Shown: piece by piece, positions 9,205 through 17,384 of the stretch
Layout: each line of letters begins with the position of its first letter
Numbering within the stretch: the stretch's first letter is position 1
Origin: Arsenicitalea aurantiaca
GTDB taxonomy: Bacteria > Pseudomonadota > Alphaproteobacteria > Rhizobiales > Devosiaceae
Length of the DNA stretch: 64,000 nt
Reading direction: 5' to 3'
NCBI RefSeq assembly: GCF_003994485.1
Contig: NZ_RZNJ01000001.1
Span: 189,765 to 253,764 of the forward strand
Translations under genes and position numbers: made by a program
Notes under the pieces: model-generated
Seen by the model: the letters and a program-made list of their open reading frames with translations, nothing else
What the model was told of the DNA's origin: nothing
Database searches by the model: none

Positions 9205-9263
9205 TCCCTCGCGCACGGATGTCGTGCGCGGTTTTCAAGACCTATTGCTACTGGAGATCAAAG

Positions 9264-9785
9264 ATGATCCGCGCTTTCTGCCGTCTTGGCCTTGCGGCCC
9301 TCACCCTGTCCGCCCTCACCGTTCCGGGCCTTGCCCACGCCACGCTCGAAGTCCAGGAGGCCCGCATCGGGTCGGGCTTCAAGGCGGTGCTGCGCGTGCC
9401 CCATGGCTGCGGCACCGAAGCGACCAATGTGGTCCGCATCCAGATCCCCGAGGGGTTCTTCGCGGTCAAGCCGATGCCCAAGGCCGGCTGGGACCTCGAA
9501 ACCGTCACAGGGAGCTATGAGAACACCTATCTCAACCACGGCACCGAGGTGACCGAGGGTGTCGTCGAGATCGTCTGGTCGGGCGGCAATCTGCCCAATG
9601 AATGGTATGACGAGTTCGTCTTCCGCGGCACGTTTGCGGACTCGCTCGAGCCCGGCGTGTTCTACTTCCCCGCGATCCAGGAATGCGCCAATGGCGAGGA
9701 AGCCTGGATCGATACGAGCGGAGAGCCGGGCGCCGCTTATCCCGCGCCCAAGGTGACGCTGATCGAGGGTCCTGCGGGGCACTGA
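9264..9785 (+). CDS. ycnI: YcnI family (DUF1775) periplasmic copper-binding protein
   Basis: 173 residues. A signal peptide (residues 1-25, ending GLAHA) leaves a mature N-terminus at or near HATLEVQEA. DUF1775 proteins bind Cu(II) through this N-terminal His together with a Glu and a Trp; VPHGCGTEATNVVRIQIPEG and NEWYDEFVFRG match the corresponding conserved blocks. GGAG lies 7 nt before the ATG. The neighbours encode further copper proteins, supporting a periplasmic copper chaperone or buffer role. Confidence 0.87.
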   Translation: MIRAFCRLGLAALTLSALTVPGLAHATLEVQEARIGSGFKAVLRVPHGCGTEATNVVRIQIPEGFFAVKPMPKAGWDLETVTGSYENTYLNHGTEVTEGVVEIVWSGGNLPNEWYDEFVFRGTFADSLEPGVFYFPAIQECANGEEAWIDTSGEPGAAYPAPKVTLIEGPAGH

Positions 9786-9849
9786 CGACACCATGCCGGT
9801 GCGCGAAGGCGCGCCGGCATTCCCGTCACCCCGAACGCGGACCATCGAG

Positions 9850-11445
9850 ATGACCCGACCCCTGCAGGCGCCCATGCGCGCGCTCGCCATGCTGCTGCTG
9901 ACGCTGATCCTCGGCGCGCCGCAGGCCCTCGCTCATGCAGTGCTGCTTTCGAGCACGCCCATGGAAAATGCCATGGTCGAGGCGGCGCCCGAAGCGGTTA
10001 CGCTCGGGTTCAACGAGCCCGTCAGCCTCCTGACCGCAACGCTGATCACGCCCGATGGCGAAAGCCTGCCGATCGTGGCCGAGGGGCTCGGCGGAAGCAC
10101 GCTCGCCATCCCCTTGCCGGCGGATCTGGGGGAAGGCACCCATGTCCTGAGCTGGCGGGTCGTCTCGGCGGACGGGCACCCGGTGGGCGGGGCCAATGTC
10201 TTTTCCATCGGTATAGTGACGGGCGCTGCCAGCGGAGCGGTCGTGGTGGACCCCGCTATTGGCGCGCTCCTCTGGGGCGCAAAGGCACTGCTCTATGGCG
10301 TGCTGCTCTTCGGGCTCGGTTCGGCAGTCTATGCCGTCGTCTTTGCCCAGGGCGAGGCCGGGCCCCGGAGGCTCGTTTTCGCGATGATGGTCGGGGGGCT
10401 CGTGCTCGCGCCGCTGAGCCTCGGGCTCCAGGGCGTCGATGCGCTCGGGGGCCGGATGCCCGATCTCATTTCGCCCGCAAGCTGGGCGACCGGCATGGCG
10501 ACGAGCTATGGCTGGACGGCGCTGATCCTGATGGCAGCCTTTGCGCTTGGGATTATCGGGTTCGGGCGCGGCGCCGGGCGTGGCGCATCGATCCTCGCCG
10601 GATCGGCGCTGCTGCTTGCGGGTCTCGCGCTCGCGCGTTCAGGCCATGCGAGCGCGGCCGATCCGCAGGGGCTGACGCGACCGGCCGTCTTTTTCCATAT
10701 TCTGGGGATCGTGCTCTGGGCGGGCGCGCTTCTGCCGCTGCGGGGGGCGCTCGCCGAAGGGCGGAGCGAGGGCGGGGCGCTCCTCTCCCGGTTCTCGCGG
10801 TTCATTCCCTATCCGGTGGGGGCGATCCTCATTTCCGGCGTGGTGCTCGGGGTCGTGCAACTGGGGCAGGACGTCTCGAGCTGGGTCTCGGGCTATGGCT
10901 TCATCCTCCTCGCCAAGCTCGTCCTCCTCGCCATCGTCTTCGGGCTCGCGCTTTATAACCGGCTGGTGCTGACCGGGCGGGCGCTGGAGGGCGATCGCCG
11001 CGCACGGCGGGCAATGGGAAAAAGCATTCTCGCCGAGATCGCGCTCATGGCGCTCGTGCTCCTTTTGGTCGCGGGCTGGCGGTTCACCCCTCCGCCGCGC
11101 GCGCTTGCGGAGGCTGCCGCCCTCCCCATTGCGATGCACATCCACACCGAGGCGCTGATGGCCGATCTCGAGATCACGCCCGCGCGCCCCGGGCCGAACG
11201 CGATCGCGGTTTATCTGATGGATGGGGATTTTGCCGCGGTCAGCCCGCAATCGGTCGAAATCCTCGTTTCGGCGCCCGAGCGCGGGATCGAACCGACCCG
11301 CGTGCCGACGAGCCTCGGCGAGGACGGATACTGGCGCGCGGAGGGAGTGACCCTGCCGCTCGCCGGCGCCTGGCAGATCGACCTCGAAATCCGCCTCAGC
11401 CGCTTTCAGATGGTGCGGCTCGGCGACAGCTTCACATTGCCCTGA
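9850..11445 (+). CDS. CopC-CopD fusion copper resistance/uptake protein (YcnJ-like)
   Basis: 531 residues. After a signal peptide, a CopC domain (~30-120) begins AHAVLLSSTPMENAMV, with the N-terminal His used for copper, and contains SADGHPVGG with the second Cu-site Asp/His pair. It is followed by about eight membrane helices of CopD type (~140-430) and a ~100-residue C-terminal extracytoplasmic domain starting near AMHIHTEALMADLEI. CopC delivers copper and CopD is thought to move it across the inner membrane. The ATG at 9850 is preferred over one 57 nt upstream because it begins the signal peptide. Confidence 0.87.
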   Translation: MTRPLQAPMRALAMLLLTLILGAPQALAHAVLLSSTPMENAMVEAAPEAVTLGFNEPVSLLTATLITPDGESLPIVAEGLGGSTLAIPLPADLGEGTHVLSWRVVSADGHPVGGANVFSIGIVTGAASGAVVVDPAIGALLWGAKALLYGVLLFGLGSAVYAVVFAQGEAGPRRLVFAMMVGGLVLAPLSLGLQGVDALGGRMPDLISPASWATGMATSYGWTALILMAAFALGIIGFGRGAGRGASILAGSALLLAGLALARSGHASAADPQGLTRPAVFFHILGIVLWAGALLPLRGALAEGRSEGGALLSRFSRFIPYPVGAILISGVVLGVVQLGQDVSSWVSGYGFILLAKLVLLAIVFGLALYNRLVLTGRALEGDRRARRAMGKSILAEIALMALVLLLVAGWRFTPPPRALAEAAALPIAMHIHTEALMADLEITPARPGPNAIAVYLMDGDFAAVSPQSVEILVSAPERGIEPTRVPTSLGEDGYWRAEGVTLPLAGAWQIDLEIRLSRFQMVRLGDSFTLP

Positions 11446-11468
11446 ACTTCAAGGAAAGAGAGACAGAG

Positions 11469-12020
11469 ATGAAAACCACGCTCACGAGCCTTCTTGTTTT
11501 CGCGCTTCTCGCGGGACAGCCGGCGCTGGCCCAGGACGCGGCGCATGCCCATGACGGCGCCCACGATGCCGCGCACGCTGCCGATAGTGCAAGGGATGTC
11601 GTCATCGCAGGGGACCTCGAAATCTCGGGGGCCTTCACCCGCGCGACGCCGCCCAATGCGCCGGTCGGCGGGGGGTATCTGGTCATCGCCAACAGGGGCG
11701 ATGCGGACGACCGGCTGATCGGCGGGTCGACGGCGATCGCCGGGGCCCTCGAAATTCACGAAATGGCCGTGACCAATGACGTGATGACCATGCGCGAGCT
11801 GCCCGAGGGCCTCGTCATTCCCGCCGGTGAGACGGTGACGCTGGAGCCGGGCGGGTATCATCTGATGCTGATGCAGCTCAGCGCGCCGATCGTCGAGGGG
11901 GTGCCGGTGACGGTAACGCTCGAATTCGAACGCGCCGGAACGGTTGAAATCGACCTCGCGGTTGCCGCGCCGGGTGCGCGGACGGCGCCGGGTGCGGACC
12001 ACGGCCATCACGCTCACTAG
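11469..12020 (+). CDS. pcuC: PCu(A)C-type periplasmic copper chaperone
   Basis: 183 residues. The signal peptide ends at ALAQ. The domain shows the family's Cu(I) site: EIHEMAVTNDVMTMREL near residue 97 and the distal GGYHLMLMQL near 135, matching the H(M)X10MX21HXM pattern. The mature N-terminus is His-rich (AHAHDGAHDAAHAA) and the protein ends HGHHAH, which could add metal capture. PCuAC proteins donate copper to the CuA or CuB site of cytochrome oxidase, often with SCO, encoded 12 bp downstream. Confidence 0.9.
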   Translation: MKTTLTSLLVFALLAGQPALAQDAAHAHDGAHDAAHAADSARDVVIAGDLEISGAFTRATPPNAPVGGGYLVIANRGDADDRLIGGSTAIAGALEIHEMAVTNDVMTMRELPEGLVIPAGETVTLEPGGYHLMLMQLSAPIVEGVPVTVTLEFERAGTVEIDLAVAAPGARTAPGADHGHHAH

Positions 12021-12032
12021 GAGATATTTGCG

Positions 12033-12647
12033 ATGACTTCTTCTGCATTGCGCATGACGCGCACGATCCTCTGGGCGCTGGTGGCGGTGGCCGCGCTCGG
12101 GGCCGGCTGGATCTATTATACCCAGACCCAGGCGCCCCAGCCGCGCGCGACCGCGAGCGGGGCGCCCTATGGCGCGGGCGAATACACGCTTGTCGACCAT
12201 ACCGGCCAGCCCTTCACCCGCGAGGACATGATGGGGCGGCCGGCCATGGTGTTTTTCGGGTTCACCCATTGCCCCGATGTGTGCCCCACGACGCTTGCGG
12301 ACATGGCGGGCTGGTATGAGCGGCTGGGCGCGGACGCCGAGGCGGTGGACGCCTATTTCGTCACCGTCGATCCCGAGCGCGACACCCCCGAGGTGATCGC
12401 CAACTACATCAGCTGGAACGACCGGGTGACCGGACTGACCGGGACGCCCGAAGAGGTGGCAAAGGTGGTGGAGGCCTGGGGCATTCTTGCACAGCGCGTC
12501 GAACTCGAGGGCGGCGGCTACAATGTCGATCACACCGCATCGGTGCTGCTGATCGGCCCGGACGGGGATTTCTTCGGCACCATCGCCTATCTCGAAAGTG
12601 CCGATACGGCGGTGGGCAAGCTGCAGAGGCTCATCGCCGAGGGCTGA
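12033..12647 (+). CDS. SCO1/SenC family copper chaperone
   Basis: 204 residues. One N-terminal transmembrane anchor (~11-28, LWALVAVAALGAGWIYY) is followed by a thioredoxin-like periplasmic domain. The Cu-binding CxxxC is in FFGFTHCPDVCPTT and the distal His ligand in NVDHTASVLL; FVTVDPERDTP is a family signature. It likely works with PCuAC in cytochrome c oxidase copper-centre assembly. Last gene of the copper operon. Confidence 0.92.
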   Translation: MTSSALRMTRTILWALVAVAALGAGWIYYTQTQAPQPRATASGAPYGAGEYTLVDHTGQPFTREDMMGRPAMVFFGFTHCPDVCPTTLADMAGWYERLGADAEAVDAYFVTVDPERDTPEVIANYISWNDRVTGLTGTPEEVAKVVEAWGILAQRVELEGGGYNVDHTASVLLIGPDGDFFGTIAYLESADTAVGKLQRLIAEG

Positions 12648-12669
12648 CGTCTGGATGAAGACAATGGGA

Positions 12670-12697
12670 TTGTCATCCGATACAAGCGCGATACAAT
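12670..12697 (+). promoter_or_regulatory. Candidate promoter with GATACAA repeats
   Basis: TTGTCA (12670-12675) and TACAAT (12692-12697), 16 bp apart, each match five of six sigma-70 consensus bases. Two CGATACAA copies (12678-12685, 12689-12696) are spaced exactly 11 bp, about one helical turn, and overlap the spacer and -10. The same half-site forms the perfect palindrome at 13522-13546. This is a good site for repression or activation by the downstream MocR-type regulator. Confidence 0.5.
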
Positions 12698-12734
12698 AGC
12701 GCCATTGCATCAGGCGATGGCGCGGAGGCGCGAG

Positions 12735-13559
12735 ATGACGGTTCCCATGCAGATGAGCGAGAGGCGGGCGGGAGTGGTGCTGCGGTTTGCGGCGCTCCAT
12801 GCGGAGGGCATCTTCGTGCTGGCCAATGCGTGGAATGCCGGCAGCGCGCGCATGCTCGAACGGCTCGGCGCGCGGGCGATCGGCACGACGAGCGCCGGGC
12901 TCGCCTGGGGGCTGGCGCGCGAGGACGGCGCGGGGCAGGTGCTGCGCGTCGAGGCGCTCGAGAATGCGCGGCAGATCATGGCGGCGACGACGCTGCCGGT
13001 TTCGGCCGATCTCGAGAACGGCTATGGCCCGGATCCGCGCGACTGCGCCGACACAATCCGCGCAGCGATGGCGATGGGGCTCGCGGGCGGCTCGATCGAG
13101 GACGGCACGGGGCTGGGGGATGGTTCGGTCTATCCCTTCCAGCACGCGCTCGAGCGCATCCACGCCTGCGTCGAGGTGATCCGCGCGGCGCGGAGCCCGT
13201 TCATCCTGACCGCGCGGGCCGAGGGGCTGCTGGCGGACGGTCGCAATCTCGAGGCGGTGACGGCGCGGCTCGCCGCCTTCGCGCGGGCGGGGGCGGATGT
13301 GGTGCGGCGGATCGAGGACATCGCGATGGTCGCAGGGGCGGTCGGGCGGCCGCTGAGCGTTCTGGTGGAGGCGGGACGCCCGGGCGTCGAGCTCGACGCA
13401 CTCGAGCGGGCCGAGGTGCGCCGGGTGAGCCTGGGGCGCGGGCTCTTCGATGTCGGCATCGAGGCGGCGGAGCAGGCGGCACGGCAGGCGCTGGCGGCCG
13501 GTGTGTTCGGATATGGCGGAGATTGTATCGGTGTGGCCGATACAATGAGGAGGGCGTGA
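12735..13559 (+). CDS. Isocitrate lyase/PEP mutase superfamily protein
   Basis: 274 residues. A (ba)8 barrel of the PEP mutase family is indicated by FVLANAWNAGSARMLERLG, TTSAGLAW, VSADLENGYGPDP and GGSIEDGTG, with acidic metal-binding positions. The ICL-type KKCGH catalytic loop is absent, as in the oxaloacetate hydrolase/2-methylisocitrate lyase-like side branches. GGAGG lies 6 nt before the ATG. The stop overlaps the start of a small ORF (TGATG), and the 3' end carries a palindromic operator candidate. Substrate unknown. Confidence 0.8.
   Translation: MTVPMQMSERRAGVVLRFAALHAEGIFVLANAWNAGSARMLERLGARAIGTTSAGLAWGLAREDGAGQVLRVEALENARQIMAATTLPVSADLENGYGPDPRDCADTIRAAMAMGLAGGSIEDGTGLGDGSVYPFQHALERIHACVEVIRAARSPFILTARAEGLLADGRNLEAVTARLAAFARAGADVVRRIEDIAMVAGAVGRPLSVLVEAGRPGVELDALERAEVRRVSLGRGLFDVGIEAAEQAARQALAAGVFGYGGDCIGVADTMRRA
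13522..13546 (+). promoter_or_regulatory. Perfect 25-bp inverted repeat, candidate MocR operator
   Basis: Arms ATTGTATCGG and CCGATACAAT flank a 5-bp spacer TGTGG with no mismatch. The element lies inside the last codons of the PEP mutase-family gene, 95 bp before the MocR-type regulator. The arm sequence CGATACAA recurs twice in the promoter at 12670-12697. This pattern fits autoregulation and control of the upstream enzyme by the same protein. Confidence 0.6.
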
Positions 13560-13645
13560 TGGTCTTGCGGCGCGAGGGGGATCGCTGGGTGTTCACGCAT
13601 CGGGACGGCACGCCCTACCCCGAGCCGGAGGCGGGGACGCGATGA
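13559..13645 (+). CDS. 28-residue small ORF coupled to both neighbours
   Basis: ATG at 13559 overlaps the preceding stop (TGATG), and the ORF's own TGA (13643-13645) overlaps the MocR start (ATGA). The peptide begins MVLRREGDRWVFTHRDG and ends in a Pro/Glu-rich stretch. AGGAGG at 13548-13553 is well placed for its start. No signal peptide or known domain is visible. It may be a translated coupling peptide that keeps ribosomes flowing from the enzyme gene to the regulator, or a functional micropeptide. Confidence 0.45.
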   Translation: MVLRREGDRWVFTHRDGTPYPEPEAGTR

Positions 13646-14991
13646 GCCTCGAGAAATTGCCGCGCGCGATCGCGGAAGGCGAAATGCCGCTTCATGAGCG
13701 GCTGGCCGATGCGATCGCGGCGGCGATCGGGGCGGGGGCGCTGGGGCCCGGCGAGCGGCTGCCGACCCATCGGGAGATTTCGGCGCATTTCGGGGTCGCG
13801 ATCGGCACGGTGACCAAGGCGATCGATTCGCTCAGCCGACGCGGGATCGTGCGGGGGGAAGTGGGGCGCGGCACCTTCGTGCAGGCGGCCGAGGCGCCGG
13901 CGCCCGAGACCGTCAACCTCACCATCAACTGCCCGCTGCCGGTGATCCGGACCGAGCTGATGCAGGCGGCGGTGGAGCGGGCGACGCGGGCTTCGCTCGA
14001 GATGCCGTTCGGGGGGTATGTGGACCTCACCGGCACCGAGCAGCAACGGGGCATCGTCGCGGACTGGCTGAGCGCGACGCGGGTGCCGGCGGGAGCCGAA
14101 GCGCTCGTCCTCTGCGCGGGCGGGCAGCAGGCGATCCATCTGGCGTTCGGTGCGCTGAAGCCGATCACCGGCACGATCGTGACCGAGAGCCACACCTTTC
14201 CGGGCGCCATCGCGGCGGCGGGCAATCTGGGGCTCGAGATGGCCGGGGTGCGGGTCGACCGGGAGGGCATGCTGCCGGACGCGCTCGAGGCGGCGCTCAA
14301 ACGCACCGGGGCACGCGCGGTCTATACGACGCCCGTCTGCCACAATCCGCTCGGCTTCGAGACGGGCGCGGCCCGGCGCCAGGCGATCCTCGAAATCTGC
14401 GCGGCCAACGACGCCTATATCGTCGAGGACGATCTTTACGGGTTCTACGGGCGCAGCGGCGCGCCCACCTACAAAGCGATGGATGGCGAGCGGGTCTTCT
14501 ACCTTTCGAGCCTCTCGAAATGCCTGACCCCGCTGATCCGGCTCGGGGTGCTGTTTCCACCGCAGGCCTTCCGGGCAGGGATCGCGCGGCAGATGCGGGC
14601 CGAAATCTGGGGGGCTTCCCCGATGGCGGTCAATATCGGCTGCGCGCTCCTCGAACTGGGCGCCCATGCCCAGGCGACCGAGCGGCTCATGCGCGAGGCG
14701 CGGCTGCGCGTTGCGATGGCGCGCGACATCCTCGGCGACGTCTTTGCACCAACCCCGCCGGCGGCGCCGCATCTGTGGATGGCGCTGCCGATGATGGAGG
14801 CCGAACGCCTCGCGCGCCGGGCGGCCGAACGGGGCGTGCTGCTGACCCCGCCGGGGGCAAGTGCCGTCGGGCCGGAGAGCGGCGGCGGGGTGCGGCTCTG
14901 CCTTCTTGCGCCCAAGCGCGAGGCGGATCTCGAGCGGGGCCTGCGCATCGTCGGCGCGCTTCTGGCGCATCCGGACGAGGCCGTCGTCTAG
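13642..14991 (+). CDS. MocR/PdxR-type regulator: GntR winged helix fused to aminotransferase-like domain
   Basis: 449 residues. Residues ~15-80 are a GntR DNA-binding domain (GERLPTHREISAHFGVAIGTVTKAIDSL). Residues ~110-445 are a fold-type I aminotransferase domain, with the PLP-binding Lys293 in LSSLSKCLTPLIRLG and the YIVEDDLYGFYG block. MocR regulators sense amino acids, PLP or related amines through the bound cofactor. The start overlaps the 28-residue ORF by ATGA. Likely targets are the PEP mutase-family gene and possibly the divergently controlled ureide genes downstream. Confidence 0.88.
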   Translation: MSLEKLPRAIAEGEMPLHERLADAIAAAIGAGALGPGERLPTHREISAHFGVAIGTVTKAIDSLSRRGIVRGEVGRGTFVQAAEAPAPETVNLTINCPLPVIRTELMQAAVERATRASLEMPFGGYVDLTGTEQQRGIVADWLSATRVPAGAEALVLCAGGQQAIHLAFGALKPITGTIVTESHTFPGAIAAAGNLGLEMAGVRVDREGMLPDALEAALKRTGARAVYTTPVCHNPLGFETGAARRQAILEICAANDAYIVEDDLYGFYGRSGAPTYKAMDGERVFYLSSLSKCLTPLIRLGVLFPPQAFRAGIARQMRAEIWGASPMAVNIGCALLELGAHAQATERLMREARLRVAMARDILGDVFAPTPPAAPHLWMALPMMEAERLARRAAERGVLLTPPGASAVGPESGGGVRLCLLAPKREADLERGLRIVGALLAHPDEAVV

Positions 14992-14996
14992 ACAAC

Positions 14997-15012
14997 GTTC
15001 TCCTGGGAGAAC
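14997..15012 (+). promoter_or_regulatory. Inverted repeat GTTCTCC-TG-GGAGAAC
   Basis: Perfect 7-bp arms separated by 2 bp, 5 bp after the MocR stop. There is no following T-run, so it is not a convincing terminator. Together with 15112-15131 it makes a cluster of GTTCT/AGAAC half-sites before the M20 hydrolase gene. Confidence 0.35.
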
Positions 15013-15081
15013 TCCAGTTATCTCCGTTATGCGCCTGATGTGCCCGCTGCACTGGGTCCACGGCACCTTCACGATTCCGGA

Positions 15082-15131
15082 TTGACAGCGCCTTTTCGTC
15101 ATGCAGAACTGTTGTTCTATACAGAGAACAA
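15082..15131 (+). promoter_or_regulatory. Promoter region of the ureide genes with a second GAAC inverted repeat
   Basis: A consensus TTGACA at 15082-15087 is a -35 candidate, but no good -10 sits 17 bp on. TTGTTCT (15112-15118) and AGAACAA (15125-15131) form an inverted repeat with a 6-bp spacer just before the ribosome-binding site GGAGG (15134-15138). A further AGAAC lies at 15105-15109. The bound regulator is unknown. Confidence 0.35.
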
Positions 15132-15143
15132 TTGGAGGTTCGC

Positions 15144-16379
15144 ATGGGCAGCTTCACGATCGATCCCGCTTATGTCGAAAAGCTGATCATCGAGATGGCC
15201 GAGCACGGATCGGATGGCGGCACGGGCGTATCGCGCACGGTCTATTCGCCCGAATGGGTGGGGGCGACGCGCCAGTATGCGCAATGGTGCGAGGAGGCCG
15301 GGCTCGAAACGCGCCATGACGCGGTGGGCAGCGTATGGGGACGCCTCAACGGCAGCGAGGGGGGCAAAGCGTTCGTCACCGGCTCGCATATCGATTCCCA
15401 GACCCCGGGCGGTCGCTATGACGGGATCCTGGGCGCGCTGGCGGGGATCGTCGCGCTCAAGGCGCTGAAGGAAACCTATGGCCAGCCCAGGCGCACCATC
15501 GAATGCGTGGCGCTCTGCGAGGAGGAGAACAGCCGCTTCCCGACCGCCCAATGGTGGGGATCTCGAGCCATCACCGGGCGGACGACTTCGGAGGATCCCG
15601 AACTCGTGCGCGCCTTTAGCGGTGAAACCATCGCCGAGGCCATGCGCGACGTCGGGCTCGATCCCGCGCGCATCCCCGAGGCGAAGCGCGACGACATCGA
15701 GGGGTTCATTGAACTCCATATCGAGCAGGGGCCGATCCTCGAACAGGCCGGCCTGCCGGTCGCGATCGTCACCGGGGTCACCGGCATCCGGCACTATATG
15801 ATCACCCTCAACGGCCAGCAGAACCATGCCGGGGCCTTCCCCATGGACATGCGGCGCGACCCGATGGCGGGGTTTGCCGAAATCGCGTTGGGCGTCATCG
15901 ATACGGCCCATCGCTGGGGCCGTCCGGCAGTAACGACCGTGGGGCGGGTGAAATCGATCCCCAACGGCATCGCGGTGGTGCCGGGGACGGTCGAATTCTC
16001 GATCGATGCGCGCCATCCCGACCCCGCAAAGGTCGAGGGGCTCTATGCCGCCCATGAGGGGCTGATGCGCGAAGTCGCGGCGCGGCGCGGGCTCGAGCTC
16101 TCCTGGGAGGTGCTGAACGACCAGCCGCCCTGCATGTCCGATCCCGGCATTCTCGCGCATATGAAGGCCGCTGCCGAAAAGCACGGCGTGCCGACGATGA
16201 CCATGGCGAGCGGGGCCGGGCACGACACCCAGCAGATGGCGCGGATCGCCAAGGTGGCGATGATCTTCGTGCGCTCGAAGGACGGGCGCAGCCACACCCC
16301 GGACGAGTTCTCGAGCATCCCCGACATCGTGGAGGGCATCAAGGTGCTGACCGAGACGCTCTACCGGCTGGCCTATTGA
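15144..16379 (+). CDS. Zn-dependent M20 hydrolase, allantoate amidohydrolase/N-carbamoyl-amino acid hydrolase family
   Basis: 411 residues. Metal ligands of the M20 fold are visible in TGSHIDSQTPGGRYDG (His, Asp) and in VALCEEENSRF (catalytic and metal Glu). HIEQGPILE and the C-terminal SGAGHDTQQMARI are signatures of the AllC/hydantoinase branch. The ATG at 15144 is set by GGAGG 5 nt upstream. It is immediately followed (15 bp) by a PuuE-like allantoinase, which favours allantoate or a related ureide as substrate over N-carbamoyl amino acids. Confidence 0.85.
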   Translation: MGSFTIDPAYVEKLIIEMAEHGSDGGTGVSRTVYSPEWVGATRQYAQWCEEAGLETRHDAVGSVWGRLNGSEGGKAFVTGSHIDSQTPGGRYDGILGALAGIVALKALKETYGQPRRTIECVALCEEENSRFPTAQWWGSRAITGRTTSEDPELVRAFSGETIAEAMRDVGLDPARIPEAKRDDIEGFIELHIEQGPILEQAGLPVAIVTGVTGIRHYMITLNGQQNHAGAFPMDMRRDPMAGFAEIALGVIDTAHRWGRPAVTTVGRVKSIPNGIAVVPGTVEFSIDARHPDPAKVEGLYAAHEGLMREVAARRGLELSWEVLNDQPPCMSDPGILAHMKAAAEKHGVPTMTMASGAGHDTQQMARIAKVAMIFVRSKDGRSHTPDEFSSIPDIVEGIKVLTETLYRLAY

Positions 16380-16394
16380 GGGGAGACGAGACCG

Positions 16395-17306
16395 ATGGCT
16401 TACACCGAAGACTATCCGCGCGACCTCGTGGGCTATGCCGGCGCGCCGGTCGACCCCAAATGGCCCAATGACGCCAAGCTCGCGATCCAGATCGTCGTCA
16501 ATTACGAGGAAGGGGGCGAGACCTCGGTCCTTCATGGCGACGCGACCTCCGAGGCGATGCTGACCGAGGATCCTTCCGTGCCCTTCCAGGGCAAGCGCAA
16601 CATCAGCGTTGAATCCCAATATGAATATGGCAGCCGCGCCGGCTTCTGGCGGCTCCACCGCATGCTGACCGAGCGCAATCTGCCGGTGACCGTGTTCGGG
16701 GTGACGATGGCGCTCGCGCGCAACCCGGCGGCGGTCGCGGCGATGAAGGCGGCGGGCTGGGAGATCGCCTCGCACGGGTTCAAATGGATCAATTACGCGC
16801 ACATGGCAGAGGCCGAGGAGCGTGCGCAGATCGCCGAATCCATCCGGCTCCACACCGAAGTGGTCGGGGAGCCGCCGCGCGGCTGGTATACGGGGCGCAT
16901 GACCGAGAACACGCGGCGGCTGCTGCTGGAGCTCGGCGACTTCACCTATGATTCAGACTCGTTCGCGGACGATTTGCCCTATTGGACGACCGAGACCGGC
17001 ACGCCGCACCTCATCGTGCCCTATGCGCTCGACAGCAATGACGTGCGCTATCTCAACAGTCTGGGGCTCCAGGCGCCGGACCTCTCGACCTATCTGATCC
17101 GGGCCTGCGACCTCCTTCGTCGCGAGGGCGAGACCGCGCCCAAGATGATGAGCGTCGGGCTTCACTGCCGCGTGGCAGGCCGCCCGGGACGCGCCGCCGA
17201 CCTCGAACGCTTCCTCGACCACATTGCGGGGCTCGAGGACGTCTGGGTCACCCGACGCATCGACATTGCCGAGCACTGGCGGCAACACCATCCCTTTGCG
17301 GGATAA
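16395..17306 (+). CDS. puuE: PuuE-like allantoinase (polysaccharide deacetylase fold)
   Basis: 303 residues. The start MAYTEDYPRDLVGYAG is typical of PuuE, a metal-dependent, DAL1-unrelated allantoinase. Further blocks are VVNYEEGGETSVLHGD, ISVESQYEYGSRAGFWR, VAAMKAAGWEIASHGFKWI with the conserved His, and YDSDSFADDLPYW. It opens the allantoin ring to allantoate, which the preceding gene product would then hydrolyse. The alternative is a related cytosine/uracil-type or chitooligosaccharide deacetylase, but sequence and context favour allantoin. Confidence 0.85.
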   Translation: MAYTEDYPRDLVGYAGAPVDPKWPNDAKLAIQIVVNYEEGGETSVLHGDATSEAMLTEDPSVPFQGKRNISVESQYEYGSRAGFWRLHRMLTERNLPVTVFGVTMALARNPAAVAAMKAAGWEIASHGFKWINYAHMAEAEERAQIAESIRLHTEVVGEPPRGWYTGRMTENTRRLLLELGDFTYDSDSFADDLPYWTTETGTPHLIVPYALDSNDVRYLNSLGLQAPDLSTYLIRACDLLRREGETAPKMMSVGLHCRVAGRPGRAADLERFLDHIAGLEDVWVTRRIDIAEHWRQHHPFAG

Positions 17307-17384
17307 GCCAGCGCATTGACGATCCCATCCGAGCGTGTTCCAAATAGAGGATCGCGTTCTTTATGCAGCACAAGGAACCCTGAT

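Noticed and set aside
12830-13645. 271-codon frame overlapping the PEP mutase-family gene
   Set aside because: Arg/Gly-rich frame-shifted reading of the real gene. Only its last 28 codons, with their own start and ribosome site, were kept.
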